A stretch of 64,000 bases of DNA from Donghicola mangrovi (GCF_013377535.1 NZ_JABCJE010000013.1:34426-98425); one strand, 5' to 3'; positions 17,446 to 25,690 are shown, counted from the stretch's first letter. Notes: generated from the letters alone by a model not told the origin. Translations and numbers: made by a program.

Positions 17446-18469
17446 CGCCCTTCTGCTGCTGGCGGCGCTGCTGCCCGCCCCCTTGGCCGCCGAGGTTCCC
17501 CAGATCATGGTGCAAGCCCGCGCGGAATCCGCCCCCATCGACGGGGATGCGGACGATCCGGCGATCTGGGTAAACCCTTCGGACCCGATGAAAAGTCTGG
17601 TGCTGGGAACCGACAAGACCAAGGGACTTTATGTCTTTGATCTGGCGGGTCAGCAGGTGGATTTCCTGCCCGATGGCAAGCTGAACAACGTGGATATCCG
17701 CCCCTTTCGCCTGATGGGCGAGGATGTCTGGCTGGCCTCGGCCGCCGAGCGGGGCGCGGAAAAGCTGGTGTTCTGGATCATCCGTGCGGACGGGTCAATC
17801 ACCCATGCCAGCCCCTTTGCCTTTGACGGCGTGCCTGCGGATATGGCCGACGGGGTCGAGAATATCTACGGCTCTGCACTGATGCGCGATCCGGAAACGG
17901 GGCGTGTGTCGGCGCTGGTGAACTACAAATCCGGCCATGTGATCCAGTGGGACGTGACCGAGCAGAATGGCGAATTGGCACTGACCTATCTGCGCACGCT
18001 GCAAGTCCCCAGCCAGCCTGAAGGCATGGTTTCCGACGACCGCACCGGCCTGATCTATGTCGGCGAGGAAGACGCCGCCATCTGGCAATTCCCCGCGTGG
18101 CCCGAGGGCGGCGACACCGGCAAGACCATCGCGAACGTGCCGTCCGATTGCTTTCCCCGCGACGATATCGAGGGGCTGTCGATCTATGACGGGGCCGAAG
18201 GGCACTATCTGGTCGCCTCCAGCCAAGGCATCCATCGCGCCGCGATCTTTGATCTATCGGACGCGCAGACCCCGTGTGTCGGGCTGGTCGGGGTCGAGGC
18301 TGGCGAGATTGACGGCGTGACCGAAACCGACGGGCTGGACGTGACCGCTGCGCCGCTTGGGCCGAACTATCCTGCGGGGATGCTGGTCATGATGGATGAC
18401 CAGAACGAGATGTTCACCACGGGCTTCAAGTACATGTCCTTTGCGGACGTTCTGGCGGGCCTTAAGTAA
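17435..18469 (+). CDS. Beta-propeller phytase (3-phytase)
   Basis: A 344-residue secreted phosphatase. After a signal peptide (NALLLLAALLPAPLAAEV) come the signature segments of beta-propeller phytases: DADDPAIWVNPSDP, LGTDKTKGLYVFDLAG, KLNNVDIRPF and a later DDIEGLSIYDGAEG. These supply the acidic calcium-binding residues. The enzyme releases phosphate from phytate or lower inositol phosphates outside the cytoplasm. TTG at 17435 is chosen as the start because GGAGG lies 6 bases upstream and the signal peptide then begins properly. A hairpin terminator follows the stop. Confidence 0.9.
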   Translation: MKSNALLLLAALLPAPLAAEVPQIMVQARAESAPIDGDADDPAIWVNPSDPMKSLVLGTDKTKGLYVFDLAGQQVDFLPDGKLNNVDIRPFRLMGEDVWLASAAERGAEKLVFWIIRADGSITHASPFAFDGVPADMADGVENIYGSALMRDPETGRVSALVNYKSGHVIQWDVTEQNGELALTYLRTLQVPSQPEGMVSDDRTGLIYVGEEDAAIWQFPAWPEGGDTGKTIANVPSDCFPRDDIEGLSIYDGAEGHYLVASSQGIHRAAIFDLSDAQTPCVGLVGVEAGEIDGVTETDGLDVTAAPLGPNYPAGMLVMMDDQNEMFTTGFKYMSFADVLAGLK

Positions 18470-18475
18470 AATCGG

Positions 18476-18508
18476 CGCGCGGGGGCCACGGGGTATCCCG
18501 CGCGTTTT
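18476..18508 (+). terminator. Rho-independent terminator after phytase
   Basis: CGCGCGGG at 18476 pairs with CCCGCGCG ending at 18504, followed by TTTT. It lies 7 bases after the phytase stop and separates it from the convergent CYTH operon. Confidence 0.7.
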
Positions 18509-18511
18509 GCG

Positions 18512-18988
18512 TTATTCGGGTGCGCTAGGCGCCACAGCCAAGGCACTGTTTTTATAACGCTTATCCTCGGTCACATCGGCGCCGAACCAATCGGGCGCGG
18601 TGAACGCGACCGCCTCTTCGACCGAGGCAAATTCGACCTCGACCAGCATCAGACCTGCCAGATGCCCGTCGAAGATATCCAGCTCGACCACCGCCCCATC
18701 CGGCAGGGCTCCGGTATAGCGGGTCTTTTCCAGCCGCCGCCCCTCGGTCGCGGGCCAGAGGGCGTTAAAGTGCCCCTCTTCTATCGCGGTTTCGTATTCC
18801 TTGCGGGCCATTGTGCCCTTGGATTTGACGGTGATGTAGTAGCCCTGCCCCTTTTGGCGGACGCGCACTTCGATGCTGTCCGCGCCAGAGGTGATATAGC
18901 CTTGCCGCACGACCTCGGCCTTGAACCCGTCCAGCGCGGGGCACTCCGCCACAAGGTATTTTTTTTCGATCTCCATCGGGGCGCTCAT
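18512..18988 (-). CDS. CYTH-domain protein (triphosphate tunnel enzyme family)
   Basis: A 158-residue single-domain CYTH protein. The N-terminus carries MEIEKKYLV, the ExExK motif that starts the triphosphate tunnel, and alternating charged residues follow (IEVRVRQKGQGYYITVKSKG). Family members hydrolyse inorganic triphosphate, polyphosphate ends or nucleoside triphosphates with a divalent metal. It is the last gene of an operon with ParA, CHAD and ribbon-helix-helix genes and overlaps parA by ATGA. The link to a CHAD gene is common for CYTH proteins and points to polyphosphate metabolism. Confidence 0.88.
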   Translation of the reverse strand: MSAPMEIEKKYLVAECPALDGFKAEVVRQGYITSGADSIEVRVRQKGQGYYITVKSKGTMARKEYETAIEEGHFNALWPATEGRRLEKTRYTGALPDGAVVELDIFDGHLAGLMLVEVEFASVEEAVAFTAPDWFGADVTEDKRYKNSALAVAPSAPE

Positions 18989-19737
18989 GCTTTGCCGAGC
19001 CTTTCCATCACCTCGTCGTGCAACTCGCGATAGGCGACGGCGGCGGCACTGCGGGGGGACGTAGCGATGACCGGCGCGCGGTGCACGCCCATCCGCTCGA
19101 TATCCGAGGTGAAGGCGATCTGGGTGTTCAGGAACCGCTTTTTGTGGGCTTTGCGCATCTCTTCCATGGTTTGCCCGTGCAGGGATTTGATCCCCTGAGA
19201 CATGGAAAAGAACGCGTGCAGCTTGTTCACGGGCAAGTCGTGCTCGCGAAAGAATTCTTCGAGTTGCTCGAAGGTGCGCTGGGAAAGGGTCGTCGGGATG
19301 ACCGGCACCACGATGCCGTCGGCCGCGCTGAACACGTTCTCGGACAGGGTCGAGATGTTCGGCGGGCAGTCCAGAAGGATCACGTCATAGTCGCTTTTCA
19401 CGGCCTTCAGCGCCTTTTTCAGGCGCGAGCGGCTGTTCTTCATCCGGCTCAGAAAGACGTCGAAATCGCGAAAGGTCATGTTGGCGGGCAGGATATCGAG
19501 GTTGTCGTAATCGCTGCCACGGATGGATTTGGTGAACCGCTCCACATCGTCGAAGAACTTGGTTTCCGTCAGTTTCTTGGACGGTTTCACCCGAAAATAG
19601 AAGCTGGACGCCCCCTGAGGGTCCAGATCGCACAAGAGGGTCCGCTGGCCCGCATCCGCCAGCGCATAAGACAGGTTCACCGCTGTCGCCGTTTTACCGA
19701 CCCCACCCTTGTTCGAATAGCACGCAATGATTTTCAT
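18985..19737 (-). CDS. ParA-family ATPase
   Basis: A 250-residue MinD/ParA-type ATPase with a deviant Walker A (K10-GGVGKT), Walker A' LLCDLDPQGAS and Walker B VILLDCPPNIST. Such ATPases form gradients on the nucleoid or membrane and place cargo such as plasmids, carboxysomes or chemosensory clusters. No ParB homologue or parS array is seen nearby. Instead the operon offers a small ribbon-helix-helix protein, a CHAD protein and a CYTH protein, so the cargo may be a polyphosphate body. That last point is inference. Confidence 0.87.
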   Translation of the reverse strand: MKIIACYSNKGGVGKTATAVNLSYALADAGQRTLLCDLDPQGASSFYFRVKPSKKLTETKFFDDVERFTKSIRGSDYDNLDILPANMTFRDFDVFLSRMKNSRSRLKKALKAVKSDYDVILLDCPPNISTLSENVFSAADGIVVPVIPTTLSQRTFEQLEEFFREHDLPVNKLHAFFSMSQGIKSLHGQTMEEMRKAHKKRFLNTQIAFTSDIERMGVHRAPVIATSPRSAAAVAYRELHDEVMERLGKA

Positions 19738-19739
19738 GG

Positions 19740-21266
19740 TTACCCCTCCCCGCCGTGGAACAGATCACGGAATGTTTGTTGAGTCTCGGGACTGTTAAAG
19801 GACTGGAAGCTTTCGACGACCTTCTGCCGTTCCCCCAGTTGCCGTTGGTGCAGCACCGCGATCAGGGCGCCGACACTTTGGGCCAGTTGCATGTTGCCCG
19901 CGTGATCGTCCGTCCCCAGCCCATCAAGAAAGGCGCGGAGGCTGTCCTGCTGAACCGAATAGTCATTGAACAGCCCCAAGTTATCCTGAAGCTTTTTCAG
20001 GGGCTTGATCAGGGACTTGAATTCTTCGGCGGGGAACGCGGGGGCAAAGAACTCCATCAGGTAGCGCAGCTTTTTGCAGTGGATGCGCAGTTCGTGAACC
20101 TCTTCATCCTCGGTCTGGTCGTCGATGGCCTCGGCAATCTTGCAGATCTTGCGATAGCGTTTCCAGATCAGGGCCGAGGCGAAATCATGGGCCTGACTGT
20201 CCGCGTCGGGGCCGCGGTGCAGGCGCTTGGGGGCCTCGAACAGGCTAACCAGTTTGGTGATTTCTGTGGCATAGCCCTTGGATTTCAGGTGCTTTGCCAG
20301 CTTCTGATGGGCAACGGTGCGTTCGGCGGCGAACATATCGAACATCCGCTCCAGCCCGCCATGAAGGCTCTGGGGCACTAGGTCGAAAAAGAAGTCCCGT
20401 TCCAGCAGATAGACATCCAGATCGCGCAGGCGCCCCGTCGGCGCCATCAGGTCCGAGAACCGCTGTTTCAGCCGCTCTGTCTGTTTGTCCGAGTAGACCC
20501 CTTTGAACAGGCTAACCACCGAGCGGATTTTGCGCAGAGCGATGCGGTAGTCGTGCAGGAACTCAACGTCGATGTCGTCGACCACGCCCTGCTCGTTCTG
20601 GCGCGCCACGGGCAGATAGGCCGCGATGATCGCATTGGCGGTGTCGAACACCGTCGCGTCAGCCTCCAGCTCAAGGTCGGGCTTGGCCACATAGGGCGCG
20701 TGCTCGGGCAGCAGCGCAATCAGGGGGTGACGGTCGGCATAGGGCACCGCGCCCGCCCCCAGCAGATCGGCCTGCAACTGGGCAAAGGCCTTGTCATAGC
20801 CCCGCAGGCCTTGCAGTTGCGCGATGGCGATGCGGTGACCCAAGTCGGGGGTCAGGATGTGGAACCTGGCGCGGGCTTGGGTCTTGCCCTCTTTGTCCAA
20901 CAAGGCCAGTTGCGCGGTTTGCAGACGCCCCTGAGCCAGCGGGATCAAGCTGCGCAATTCGGGGACACAGGCCAGCGCCAGCTTGACTGGCCCCTCGGCC
21001 AAGTCCGCCACAAACCCGGCGGGCTGATCGACACCGGTCTGGGTCAAAACCTCGCCATCGGCGGTCCAAAGGGTCAGCTCCCCGCCCGCTTGCAGCAGGC
21101 ACATCCCGCTCTGGCGCAGGGTTTCGTCAAAGGTGTCCAGCAGCGCAAAGGGCATGTCCTCTTCGCTGCGGGTCATGTGCTTGGTCAGCTTGCCAGTGGT
21201 CGCCCCCGCAAAAGCGGTCAGCGCCTCGGCCGGAACCAGAAAAATCGGAACAGATGGAAATGGCAT
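19740..21266 (-). CDS. CHAD-domain protein, likely polyphosphate-associated
   Basis: A 508-residue protein. The C-terminal half (about residues 215-500) is a CHAD domain: helices rich in conserved His, Arg and Lys, seen in VEFLHDYRIALRKIRSVVSLF and VHELRIHCKKLRYLMEFFAP. The N-terminal half is beta-rich and may be a degenerate CYTH-like domain, but it lacks an ExExK motif. CHAD proteins are reported to bind polyphosphate granules. The gene sits 2 bases before parA and 4 bases after a small ribbon-helix-helix gene, in one operon. Confidence 0.85.
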   Translation of the reverse strand: MPFPSVPIFLVPAEALTAFAGATTGKLTKHMTRSEEDMPFALLDTFDETLRQSGMCLLQAGGELTLWTADGEVLTQTGVDQPAGFVADLAEGPVKLALACVPELRSLIPLAQGRLQTAQLALLDKEGKTQARARFHILTPDLGHRIAIAQLQGLRGYDKAFAQLQADLLGAGAVPYADRHPLIALLPEHAPYVAKPDLELEADATVFDTANAIIAAYLPVARQNEQGVVDDIDVEFLHDYRIALRKIRSVVSLFKGVYSDKQTERLKQRFSDLMAPTGRLRDLDVYLLERDFFFDLVPQSLHGGLERMFDMFAAERTVAHQKLAKHLKSKGYATEITKLVSLFEAPKRLHRGPDADSQAHDFASALIWKRYRKICKIAEAIDDQTEDEEVHELRIHCKKLRYLMEFFAPAFPAEEFKSLIKPLKKLQDNLGLFNDYSVQQDSLRAFLDGLGTDDHAGNMQLAQSVGALIAVLHQRQLGERQKVVESFQSFNSPETQQTFRDLFHGGEG

Positions 21267-21270
21267 GGGG

Positions 21271-21444
21271 TCAGGTTTTCTTCAGATAATCTTCGACAAG
21301 GGTTTCGATGATCCTCTGGACGCTGGTCTCTTCTTCGATCGCGCGCAGCTTCAGGGCCTTCAGGGTTTTGCTGTCCAGCCGCAGAGAGGTGTTCTTTTTC
21401 TTGGATTTGTCCTCTTTGTCAGAGGACTTCTTCTCTTTGGCCAT
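21271..21444 (-). CDS. Small ribbon-helix-helix-like protein with lysine-rich tail
   Basis: A 57-residue protein. A very basic N-terminus (MAKEKKSSDKEDKSKKK) is followed by NTSLRLDSKTLKALKLRAIE and EETSVQRIIETLVEDYLKKT, the beta strand, helix, helix layout of MetJ/Arc-type DNA-binding proteins. It opens the CHAD-ParA-CYTH operon and could be both its autorepressor and the partner of the ParA ATPase, as small ribbon-helix-helix proteins are in some partition systems. A perfect 14-base palindrome lies 20 bases upstream. Confidence 0.75.
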   Translation of the reverse strand: MAKEKKSSDKEDKSKKKNTSLRLDSKTLKALKLRAIEEETSVQRIIETLVEDYLKKT

Positions 21445-21463
21445 GGACCCACCCGTTGTGACG

Positions 21464-21477
21464 TAATGACGTCATTA
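21464..21477. promoter_or_regulatory. Perfect 14-base palindrome, candidate operator
   Basis: TAATGACGTCATTA is fully self-complementary and lies 20 bases upstream of the small ribbon-helix-helix gene, with a further GTGACG to its left. Position and symmetry suit autoregulation by that protein. It could instead bind another dimeric regulator acting on the operon. Confidence 0.5.
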
Positions 21478-21540
21478 TTTCACCAATGCCGTGAATTTTC
21501 AACCGTTTCCAAGGTGTCCCGCCCCGACCCGAAGCCCCCG

Positions 21541-21569
21541 CTGACATAAAACCTTCGTTTTGGTGTCAT
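21541..21569 (+). promoter_or_regulatory. Pho-box-like array upstream of the Ugp-like operon
   Basis: Three 7-base units repeat every 11 bases: CTGACAT at 21541, CCTTCGT at 21552 and GTGTCAT at 21563. The outer units are close to the CTGTCAT half site of PhoB. The array ends 34 bases before the start of the ATPase gene. It predicts activation of the operon under phosphate starvation. Confidence 0.6.
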
Positions 21570-21603
21570 TTGGCGTTCGCCTTGGGATGCTCTCTGCACA
21601 CGT

Positions 21604-22680
21604 ATGCACAAGAGCCAAGACCCGATCCAGATCACCTCTGTCAGCCGCGCATTCGGGGAAACCCATGCGCTGAAGGATGTCTCTGTTTGCCTGCAGCCGG
21701 GGGCGTTTTCGGTGCTTCTGGGGCCGTCGGGCTGCGGGAAATCCACGCTGCTTCGGCTGATCGCGGGGCTGGACCAGCAGACCAGCGGGACGATCCATAT
21801 CGGCGCAAAGGAAGTCACCGGCACCTCGCCCAACGACAGGAACGTGTCGATGGTGTTCCAGTCCTATGCCCTGTTTCCCCACCTGAACGTGGCCGAGAAT
21901 ATCCTGTTCGGTCTGAAGGTCCGCAAAACCCCCAAAGCCGAGCGCACCCAGCGCCTGACCCGCGTGGCCGAAATGATGGGCCTGAGTGCGCTGTTGGACC
22001 GCAAACCGGCACAACTGTCGGGTGGGCAGCAGCAGCGCGTGGCCCTGGCTCGCGCGGTGATCAGCGAACGGCCGATTTGTCTGATGGACGAGCCTTTGTC
22101 GAACCTTGATGCCAAGCTGCGGACTGAAATGCGGGTGGAACTGCGCGCGCTCCAGCAACAGCTGGGACTGACGGTCGTTTATGTGACCCATGATCAGGTC
22201 GAAGCGATGACCATGGCCGACCAGATCATCGTCATGAACCAAGGCCGGATCGAACAGACCGGCACGCCCCACGACATCTACACCCGCCCCGCCACGACCT
22301 TTACCGCGGGCTTTATCGGCACGCCCCCGATGGCGCTGTTTGATCCTGCGGATTTGGCGGACGGCCCCTTGCCCGATGTGCGCCAGCCCCACCTGATCGG
22401 CCTTCGGGCCGAGGATATGCACGTGGCCCCCAGCGGCCCCTCAGCACGGATCACCGGCGTCGAATACCTTGGCGCGGATCGTCTGGTCAGCGCCACCGCG
22501 GGCCAGACACGGTTCATCATGCGGATGCCCGCCGCTGCCCCCGTGCCCCCGTCCGAGTTTCCCCTTGGCTGGTCGCCCGAGGCTGTCAGCGTCTTTGCCA
22601 CCAACGGCCAGCGCCTGACCCAGTACGATTTTCCCACCCCGTCCCTAGCTCAAAAGGACACGACCCATGAAACTGCGTAA
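21604..22680 (+). CDS. ugpC: UgpC-like ABC transporter ATP-binding protein
   Basis: A 358-residue CUT1-family ATPase with Walker A GPSGCGKST at about residues 40-48, signature LSGGQQQRVALARA, Walker B LMDEPLSNLD and a C-terminal TOBE region. The operon order differs from E. coli ugpBAECQ: here the ATPase comes first, then B, A and E. Its 3' end overlaps the binding-protein gene by 14 bases. The symbol rests on the UgpB-like partner and the Pho-box context. Confidence 0.82.
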   Translation: MHKSQDPIQITSVSRAFGETHALKDVSVCLQPGAFSVLLGPSGCGKSTLLRLIAGLDQQTSGTIHIGAKEVTGTSPNDRNVSMVFQSYALFPHLNVAENILFGLKVRKTPKAERTQRLTRVAEMMGLSALLDRKPAQLSGGQQQRVALARAVISERPICLMDEPLSNLDAKLRTEMRVELRALQQQLGLTVVYVTHDQVEAMTMADQIIVMNQGRIEQTGTPHDIYTRPATTFTAGFIGTPPMALFDPADLADGPLPDVRQPHLIGLRAEDMHVAPSGPSARITGVEYLGADRLVSATAGQTRFIMRMPAAAPVPPSEFPLGWSPEAVSVFATNGQRLTQYDFPTPSLAQKDTTHETA

Positions 22681-23941
22681 CGTCTTCTTCGCAAGCTCGG
22701 CGATTGCCGCTCTGGGGACCGGTGCTTCGGCGACCGATCTGGAATTCTACTTCCCCGTGGCCGTTGGCGGCGCGGCGGCGGACACCATTCAGGCCCTGAC
22801 CGAAGAGTACATGGCCAACAACGCGGACGTGAAGATCGACGCGATCTACACCGGCTCTTATGCGGACACCACGACCAAGGCGATCACCGCCGTCCGTGGC
22901 GGCAACGCGCCCCAGCTGATCATCTCGCTCTCGACCGACATGTTCACCTTTATCGACGAAGACATGATCGTCGCGTGGGATGATTTCGTCACCGAAGAAG
23001 AGCAGACCGACTGGATCGGCGGCTTCTACCCCGCGTTCATGGCGAACAGCCAGACCGAAGGCAAAACCTGGGGCATCCCCTTCCAGCGCTCGACCCCCGT
23101 TCTGTACTGGAACAAAGAAGCGTTCAAAGCCGCTGGCCTGAACCCCGAAGAAGGCCCCAAAAACTGGGCCGAAATGGTGGAAATGGGCAAAGCCCTGACC
23201 GTCAAGGACGACGCGGGCAACGTCACCCAGTGGGGCGTGCACATCCCGTCGTCGGGCTTCCCCTCGTGGCTCTGGACCGGCATCGTTGCGGGTAACGGCG
23301 GCAAACTGGCGGACGATACCGGCACGCAGGTGACCTTCAACTCTGACGCCGCTGTTGGCGCGCTTGAGGCTCTGGTCGCCCTGTCCGCCACCGACGAAGT
23401 CATGGCCCCCGGCATTCTGGATTGGGGCGGCACCCCCAAGGCGTTCTTCGACGGCCAAGCCGCGATGATCTGGACCACCACCGGCAACCTGACCAACGTG
23501 CGCACCAACGCGCCCTTCGACTTTGGCGTGGGCTTCCTGCCCGGCCTGCAGCAGAACGGCGCCCCCACCGGCGGCGGCAACTTCTACCTGCTGAAGGGCT
23601 CGAGCGACGAGGAACTGCAGGCCGCTGCGGACTTTGTCAAATGGGTCACCGCGCCCGAGCAAGCCGCCAAGTGGACCATCGCAACCGGCTACGTCGCGCC
23701 CCGCCCCGATGTCTGGGAAACCGACACCATGAAGGCATACACCGCCGACTTCCCGCAGGCGCTGGTGGCCCGTGACCAGCTGGAATACGCCGTTCCCGAG
23801 CTGTCGACCTTCGAAGGCCCCAAGGTCACCCAGCTGCTGAACTCGGCTCTGGAATCGGCGATCACCGGTCAGACCGAGCCCAAGGCCGCTCTGGACGGCG
23901 CGCAGGCCGCTGCCGAAGCGATCCTGAAGCCCTACTACTAA
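22667..23941 (+). CDS. ugpB: UgpB-like glycerol-3-phosphate-type substrate-binding protein
   Basis: A 424-residue periplasmic binding protein with a signal peptide ending at about ASA (MKLRNVFFASSAIAALGTGASA). The segment WGIPFQRSTPVLYWNKEAFKAAG closely resembles the corresponding UgpB region, and TGGGNFYLLKG is also family-like. The likely ligands are glycerol-3-phosphate or glycerophosphodiesters, though related CUT1 proteins bind plain sugars. A strong terminator hairpin right after the stop should give more binding protein than permease. Confidence 0.82.
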   Translation: MKLRNVFFASSAIAALGTGASATDLEFYFPVAVGGAAADTIQALTEEYMANNADVKIDAIYTGSYADTTTKAITAVRGGNAPQLIISLSTDMFTFIDEDMIVAWDDFVTEEEQTDWIGGFYPAFMANSQTEGKTWGIPFQRSTPVLYWNKEAFKAAGLNPEEGPKNWAEMVEMGKALTVKDDAGNVTQWGVHIPSSGFPSWLWTGIVAGNGGKLADDTGTQVTFNSDAAVGALEALVALSATDEVMAPGILDWGGTPKAFFDGQAAMIWTTTGNLTNVRTNAPFDFGVGFLPGLQQNGAPTGGGNFYLLKGSSDEELQAAADFVKWVTAPEQAAKWTIATGYVAPRPDVWETDTMKAYTADFPQALVARDQLEYAVPELSTFEGPKVTQLLNSALESAITGQTEPKAALDGAQAAAEAILKPYY

Positions 23942-23949
23942 GTCTCTCT

Positions 23950-23979
23950 GGGGCCTCCGTCAGCGGAGGCCCCTTTTTT
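23950..23979 (+). terminator. Intra-operon terminator/attenuator after ugpB
   Basis: GGGGCCTCCG (23950-23959) pairs perfectly with CGGAGGCCCC (23964-23973) around a TCAG loop, followed by six T. It separates the binding-protein gene from the permease genes and probably reduces, not abolishes, read-through. Confidence 0.88.
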
Positions 23980-23990
23980 AGGGGTGCGTT

Positions 23991-24863
23991 ATGATCAAAC
24001 GGGAATGGATCTACGCTTGGGCGCTGCTCTTGCCGGCGTTCGTGTTCCTGATCACGTTCACCCACCTGCCTGCGGTTCAAACGCTGCTGAACAGCTTCTG
24101 GACCACGCCCAAAGGCCGCCGCGCCTCGGTGTTCACGGGCCTTGGCAATTATGAGCAGATGCTGACCGATCCGATCTTCATCAAGGCGATGGTGAACTCG
24201 GCGATCTATGCGGCGATCACGATCCCCGCCTCGATCGTTCTGGCGCTGGTCATGGCCCTGCTGGTGCACCGCTCGTTCCGAGGGGTCGGCCTGATGCGCA
24301 TGTCCTTCTTCACGCCAACGGTTCTGCCCTTGATCGCGGTCGCCAATATCTGGCTGTTTTTCTACGCGCCGGGGTTTGGCCTGATCGACCAGATCCGTCT
24401 GTTCTTCGGCCTGCCCTCGGCCAACTACGCGGGCCAGCCGGACACCGCCCTTTATTCCGTGGCCATCGTCGCCATCTGGAAAGAGGCCGGTTTCTTCATG
24501 ATCTTCTTCCTTGCTGCCCTGCAAACCGTCCCCCAAACCCTGCGCGAAGCCGCCGCGATTGAGGGATGCTCGCGCTGGACGTTCTTTCGCCGCGTGACCC
24601 TGCCGCTGATCATGCCCACGACCCTGTTCGTGTCGGTGAATGCGGTGATCAACGCCTTTCGCCTTGTGGACCATGTGTTCGTGATGACCAAAGGCGGCCC
24701 CGATAACGCCTCGATGCTGCTGCTCTACTACATCTACGAGACTGGCTTCCGGTTCTGGGACACGGCCTATGCGGCGGCACTGACGGTGGTGCTGATCGCG
24801 ATCCTCGGGGTTGTGGGGATCGGGCAGTTTTTCATCGCGGACAAGCGGGTGCACTACAAATGA
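23991..24863 (+). CDS. ugpA: UgpA-like ABC transporter permease
   Basis: A 290-residue CUT1 permease with about six membrane helices, starting with the helix WIYAWALLLPAFVFLITF. The EAA loop reads LREAAAIEGCSRWTFFRRVTLP. It pairs with the following permease, whose start overlaps its stop by ATGA. Together with the ATPase and binding protein encoded upstream it completes a glycerol-3-phosphate-type importer. Confidence 0.85.
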   Translation: MIKREWIYAWALLLPAFVFLITFTHLPAVQTLLNSFWTTPKGRRASVFTGLGNYEQMLTDPIFIKAMVNSAIYAAITIPASIVLALVMALLVHRSFRGVGLMRMSFFTPTVLPLIAVANIWLFFYAPGFGLIDQIRLFFGLPSANYAGQPDTALYSVAIVAIWKEAGFFMIFFLAALQTVPQTLREAAAIEGCSRWTFFRRVTLPLIMPTTLFVSVNAVINAFRLVDHVFVMTKGGPDNASMLLLYYIYETGFRFWDTAYAAALTVVLIAILGVVGIGQFFIADKRVHYK

Positions 24864-25678
24864 TCCACGACACGCCCCTCGACCGCATCCTGATCCGTAG
24901 CGCGGGCACCCTGCTGGCGCTTCTCTGGATCGTGCCGCTGGCCTATGCGGTCTGGGCCGCGATCCACCCGCCCGCGTTCGAGGCCCGCTTTGACCTGACC
25001 GCCCCCTTAACGCTGGCCAACTTTACCAGCGCGTGGGACCAGGCGCCCTTTGCCCGCTATTTCCTGAACACGATCCTCTTGGTCGCGATCATCCTCGGCA
25101 CCCAACTCGTGCTGTGCACGCTAGCGGCCTTTGCGTTCGCGCGGCTGGAATTCCCCGGAAAATCGCTCCTGTTCGCCCTGATCCTGATGCAGATGCTGGT
25201 GATGCCCGACATCCTGCTGGTCGAGAATTACCGCACCATGCGCAGCCTTGGGCTGGTGGACACCATCCTCGCCATCGGCCTGCCCTACTTTGCATCGGGC
25301 TTCGCGATTTTCCTGTTACGCCAGACCTTTATGACCATCCCAAAAGAACTGGACGAAGCCGCACGGATCGAGGGCTGCTCCCTGCTCGGCGTCCTCTGGC
25401 GCGTCTATGTCCCCTTAGGCAAGCCCGCGATGCTGGCCTTTGGCCTCGTGTCCGTGAGCCATCACTGGAACAACTTCCTCTGGCCGCTGATCATCACCAA
25501 TTCCGTCGAAACACGGCCCCTGACCGTGGGCCTGTCGATCTTTGCCACCACCGATAGCGGCACCTCTTGGGCGGTGATTAACGCGGCGACCCTTATGACC
25601 TCTGCCCCGCTTTTGCTGGGATTTTTCCTGTTCCAACGCCAATTCGTGCAGAGCTTCATGCGCGCCGGCATCAAATAA
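24860..25678 (+). CDS. ugpE: UgpE-like ABC transporter permease
   Basis: A 272-residue CUT1 permease with six predicted membrane helices and the EAA loop LDEAARIEGCSLLGVLWRVYVP. The ATG overlaps the ugpA stop. The VSHHWNNFLWPLIITNS segment is typical of UgpE/MalG-type subunits. It forms the membrane channel with the preceding permease. Confidence 0.85.
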   Translation: MIHDTPLDRILIRSAGTLLALLWIVPLAYAVWAAIHPPAFEARFDLTAPLTLANFTSAWDQAPFARYFLNTILLVAIILGTQLVLCTLAAFAFARLEFPGKSLLFALILMQMLVMPDILLVENYRTMRSLGLVDTILAIGLPYFASGFAIFLLRQTFMTIPKELDEAARIEGCSLLGVLWRVYVPLGKPAMLAFGLVSVSHHWNNFLWPLIITNSVETRPLTVGLSIFATTDSGTSWAVINAATLMTSAPLLLGFFLFQRQFVQSFMRAGIK

Positions 25679-25690
25679 AGGACCACCCTT

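Noticed and set aside
18985..21444. Ordinary plasmid partition (parABS) locus
   Set aside because: There is no ParB and no repeated parS-like site; CHAD and CYTH genes are in the same operon. A granule-positioning role fits better, though it is unproven.
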